From Clavelina lepadiformis (Eukaryota > Chordata > Ascidiacea > Aplousobranchia > Clavelinidae), in assembly GCF_947623445.1 (NCBI RefSeq), contig NC_135240.1, positions 11,656,001-11,720,000 on the forward strand: 64,000 bases of DNA, read 5' to 3'. A model generated the notes under the pieces. It made no database searches. It had not been told where the DNA came from and was given only the letters and a program-made list of their open reading frames with translations. Below are positions 60,601-64,000 of the stretch, one piece after another. Numbering within the stretch: the first letter of the stretch is position 1; every line of letters starts with the position of its first letter. The position numbers and the translations under genes are program-made.

Positions 60601-61416
60601 GACCATTTGTTATTTAAATACAGAAATTATTCAGGGAAATGGGTAAAAGGAGTTTCACTTGAACATTTTGTCTATGTTAATTTTTTGAAATCCTTTTTTG
60701 TCATAGACTTGCCCATTCAAAGAAGTGTTTTGCAAGCTATCTGAAGAAACCAACCATATGGAAAAGCATTTTCTTTTAACTCTGCATGATCAAAGAATTC
60801 ATGAGACTGACACCCCTGAAAGTCTTGGTTTATCGGTTGCTGACTTCATCGGTATACGAAGATAAATGCTATAGCATAGTCATTTAAATTGTGTTGGTTG
60901 TCATAAATAGTTTTATGATCAAAAGTAATGTGATGCCTTTAGATCTGAAACACTAATTTGTAATCAATGTGTTATCTATAAAGTTTTTTCTTCATAAAAT
61001 GCATTGTTTCTTGTTTTAGATGGTGTGTTAATGGATGAAAAAGTACTGAAGGAAGCACAAAAGGAAACTACCTACGCTAATTGCATCAATATACACTTTC
61101 AATGTAAATTTGAGAAAATTAAAAAAACCTACTGCATCAATAAGGTCAGTTGAATTCAAACTTCTTGTCTGACAAATGGAGCGACAAGAATATAATAATG
61201 ACAAAATTGTGTTTGTTTATATTCATGGTCTATTTTTATTTGCAGTATGAACCGTTTGATATCGCCATGACAAAGTATGCCACTGCCATAAATCACGAAT
61301 TAACAAAGTTGCGGTTTTTCTTTGATGGTGAACGTATCGATGGTTCTCGCACATCAGAGGATTTGGAATTAGAGGACGGTTATTGCATTGACGTTATGCG
61401 GACGCATAAAAAATGA
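57690..61416 (+). CDS. NFATC2IP: NFATC2-interacting protein (NIP45), SUMO-like domains
   Basis: A nuclear adaptor of the Rad60/Esc2/NIP45 family with two tandem SUMO-like domains, linked to SUMO pathway control and genome stability. Exons: 57690-57852, 58814-58943, 59571-59678, 60389-60548, 60707-60851, 61020-61144, 61246-61416 (stop 61414-61416). All are GT-AG and in phase, giving 333 codons in this model. The N-terminus is acidic then basic (MSSSEEEIPQLRKRVRRRKR). Exon 2 has a SUMO-interaction-like acidic stretch DDDDVQIVGD. Exons 4-5 form the first SUMO-like domain (MVKIRFQSHVYKYPV; DTPESLGLSVADFI). Exons 6-7 form the second (LRFFFDGERIDGSRT; LELEDGYCIDVM). It ends HKK, without the diglycine of true SUMO, as expected. 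An extra exon around 60270-60335 cannot be excluded. Confidence 0.85.
59115..59424. mobile_element. hAT-type MITE in NFATC2IP intron 2
   Basis: Ends CAGTGCTTCTCAACC (59115) and GGTTGAGAACCACTG (ending 59424). Near-perfect 8-bp duplication ctttaagc/ctttaaac (59107-59114, 59425-59432). Subterminal GCGACCCA blocks are inverted. It belongs to the same terminal family as the element at 50840. Confidence 0.85.
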
Positions 61417-62658
61417 TTATTACGGTTGACGGTTGTGTATTTTATCTTTGATTGCCTTTGGTCCGATGAGTTTGTGTTCGAAACATATTTATTGGCTATA
61501 CAGTAGTTTGATTCAGTTCAGGAGTGATGTATTAAAGCTTTTTTGTATCTGTTTTAAACTGTATTTCCAGAATGATTCGATTGAGTACGTTTTAAATTTA
61601 TATTTGCCTTTCACTGTGAGCACGACCCACAACGTTTTGAAAACCTACGGCTACTGTTCTTATCGCCAATGGTGCTTGTTAACTCGTGTGTTTGTTGCAG
61701 ATTTGTTGTAAAATTTATTATTATTTTTATCCTTTGTTTTTGTTTTCGTGTCTGACTTTATAAACTTAGTCGCTGCTCGAGGTACCGTACTACAAATGAA
61801 ACGCTTCAATTTTATATCGTGCAATGTTGCAAACATTAAATGCCTTCGTTATATTGTGCGTTGTAACATATTTTGGCAGTTACGTTGGTCAGTAATTGAT
61901 TGTTTTTTTATTGTGAATTTCTATCAGTTGCGTTTATTTATCCAATCTTATTTAATTATCGGTTATTGAATTGTTCATCAAATCGTATATTAATTTAATT
62001 AACACACAAACAATGATCAACGAACTCGATATTGAACACTTTCAGGCCGACCCGAAACCACAAATTAAATACGCCCATATACTTTACTGAGACTTCAGGA
62101 ATTTTATCTGATCTTCATGCTATAGAAAGGCATTAGTAGCCTGCAGTTATTACAAACACACTTCAAAAGATGCAAACCGGGAATCCGAGATGGATAATAG
62201 TCTACCTACCTTCTTCGACCATGCGATTGCAGAAAGCTACTTTATTAAATTTCATCAAATAAATACATTTAGTTTTGGAATTAACTGGAATTATGCACCA
62301 TTACTTGCTGCAAACTATTAAAAAGTGCAAATATTCATGTCAGCAAACAAAATAAGCGGTAAAACCAAATGTGCAAATTTAGATAAAAGACACAAACGTA
62401 TTCATAGCGGTATTTCTAACAAATATTATTAATTCGGAAAGTGTATGAAAAAATCATGGTAACTAATGCCAGGAGTACAGTTCTCTATATAAGCACAACA
62501 ATTAAGCTACCATGTTAAGTTAATAACCATCCGCATTGGCCGTTAGTGTGAAACCACACAGTATTGCGCAAAAATAGCTGGTAATCTACAGTTCAGCGAT
62601 AACTATAGCTTAAAACTAACAACATTAAAACATTCGACTTAAGTTTAACATAACTTGT
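61417..62658. other. Convergent 3' flanks of NFATC2IP and the WxxW gene
   Basis: The two genes end facing each other. No further gene is seen; frames at 61433-61711 and 61748-61969 have no domain signature. Confidence 0.5.
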
Positions 62659-64000
62659 CTACCACTGCTCAGCCAACTCTTCAATTTCTCTTTCTAGTTC
62701 GGAACGTTTAGACTGAGACTGCGTTTGCCTCTGTTGCTGGCTCTGAACATGATTTCCAACGACGTTCCCAAGCGCAGCGTATTCGTTTGAATTGATACTC
62801 TCCAGTTGATTTAGCCTACCTTGTTCCTACGAAATCAAGAAGAACTAAGTTAATCTTACCTTTTGCATACCAAATGATAATTGACTTAAGAAAGATATTA
62901 TATAAATCTAATTTTAGAAAAATGCTGTGTACCTCTTGTAATAAATGATTTTCGTTGTGTTCAAGATTTTGCAGTTCACTAATCGTTTTATCGTGCAAAG
63001 TTTGTAAATGGGCGCTTTCAGCGTTGTAATTGGTTTGCAAGAGATTATGGATGGCACTCTGTGACATAGGAAATTAAATATTAAGTTTAGAATTCCTCTA
63101 TCAACAACCACAATCGTACATACGTACGTATGTATGTACGTATCGTACGCTATATTTCATCAGTGTTTCACCTGTATGTCAGCATTCATTTCCTGATCAC
63201 TTTCAATTTCATTTGCGGCGTTTTCACTAAGTTGATTGACAACGTTGTGGGCTTGCTTTGGTAAAGCGGCAGGCAATTTTGCCGAATTTTCTGAGTTGAT
63301 GCTATCTAAGACTGACTTGATTTGCTGATCAATACTCGAATCTGTGTCGTGTTGTAATTCTGATTGCTAAAAAATATAGTTAAAAAAATTACAGTCAAAA
63401 TGTTTTTTTTTGGTAAATTATTAAAACTTTTTCTTGACATACAGTACCTGTTGCATCTCGTGATTTATGCTCTGAATTTGCTGCTGCACTTGTTGTTGCG
63501 CTTGGACTTGTTCTGTTTCACTACCGGAATCTAGCGACCCAGAATTTAACTTTCCAATCAATTGTTGAAGACTGCTGTCAATTTTTTGTTCCTCGCTGTT
63601 CAATTCATGAATATTTTGCATAATTTGGTGTTGTCCCTGCAACTGAATGCCGCCATTTCCGTCAACCTGAATCTGAGATTGTGATTGTCCGCCTCCATTT
63701 CCTGGGAAAAGATGTTGTGCAGTTGATGGCGTTTCTCCATTTTGAAGTTCATCTAAAATGCTTTGGATTTGTTTTTCAATAGAATCCACCTCTTGCTGGC
63801 TATTGGACTGAGACTGACTCTGTGACTGGGATTGACTTGGAGATTCAGGGCAACAATAGAGTTGTATTTCATAATCTTCACATACTGGGTGGACTGTCTG
63901 TTCAGAACCCAAGCACAATAGTCCGGTTTCAACATCACAGGTTACTTCTTGCCATTCTTGATTTTTTTCAAAATCTTCTACTGTACCACCGACGGGTCTA
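62659..64000 (-). CDS. WxxW-domain, Gln/Ser-rich secreted-type protein, 3' end
   Basis: Exons (minus strand): 64000-63448 (open at the window edge), 63366-63172, 63058-62933, 62826-62659 (stop TAG 62659-62661). All introns are phase 0. The first visible exon begins with the end of a mucin-type WxxW module: VEDFEKNQEWQEVTCDV, GLLCLG, then CEDYEIQLYCC. That module is a cysteine-rich extracellular domain found in gel-forming mucins and cartilage intermediate-layer proteins. It is followed by a (QS)n run from about 63840, a Gly/Gln-rich stretch (LFPGNGGGQSQSQIQ), and Gln/Asn/Ser-rich segments with heptad-like hydrophobics. The C-terminus is charged, ending LEREIEELAEQW. A degenerate repeat of the form DSxxxQIxSxLDxL recurs. 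Signal peptide and any further WxxW modules lie beyond the window. Role in matrix or mucus is inferred from the domain only. Confidence 0.8.
63110..63155. repeat. TACGTA-rich microsatellite
   Basis: Palindromic run of ACGTATGTACGTA-type units in the intron between 63058 and 63172 of the WxxW gene. Confidence 0.7.

Overview
This is animal (metazoan) nuclear DNA. It is AT-rich, with many small exons bounded by GT-AG introns, AATAAA signals, and a dense, nested load of DNA transposons plus LTR-element debris. The conserved genes (LPGAT1, ELOVL, ribosomal protein eL22, NFATC2IP, a mucin-type WxxW-domain protein and an EGF/transmembrane protein) are metazoan. An invertebrate is likely; the species cannot be fixed from the sequence.

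Layout. 1-1547: 3' end of an EGF-like single-pass membrane protein (+). 2803-4037: a foldback element. 5426-about 8642: an old piggyBac-type MITE split by two foldback elements with tandem-repeat arms. 12162-17886: LPGAT1 copy A (-). 18826-19427: 3' end of an unrecognised gene (-). 22073-32102: LPGAT1 copy B (-), whose introns 2 and 7 are swollen by a Tigger element, a foldback element, a MULE, a hAT, a piggyBac MITE and a palindromic LTR pair. 33617-46217: ELOVL4-like elongase (-). Its intron 3 holds a hAT-like element. Its intron 1 holds about 6 kb bounded by inverted tandem-repeat arms, with a complete-looking Ulp1-protease plus PHD-finger gene end inside on the + strand. 47879-50434: eL22 (+). 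50840-54188: a cluster of four hAT-type elements. 54279-56287: a CACTG-ended transposon with a decayed gene. 57690-61416: NFATC2IP (+). 62659-64000: 3' end of a WxxW-domain, Gln/Ser-rich protein (-).

The main result is a set of foldback elements that share 9-bp target duplications and GG termini (mostly GGT) but have unrelated arm repeats. One carries a 228-residue MULE transposase end and a second carries the last ~45 codons of one. This ties the group to the Mutator-like superfamily. Several insertions can be dated against each other because empty sites or paralogous copies lie in the same window.

All gene models were rebuilt by hand from splice sites and reading phase. Exon lengths in the two LPGAT1 copies agree exactly (eight exons, 1182 nt each), which supports both models.
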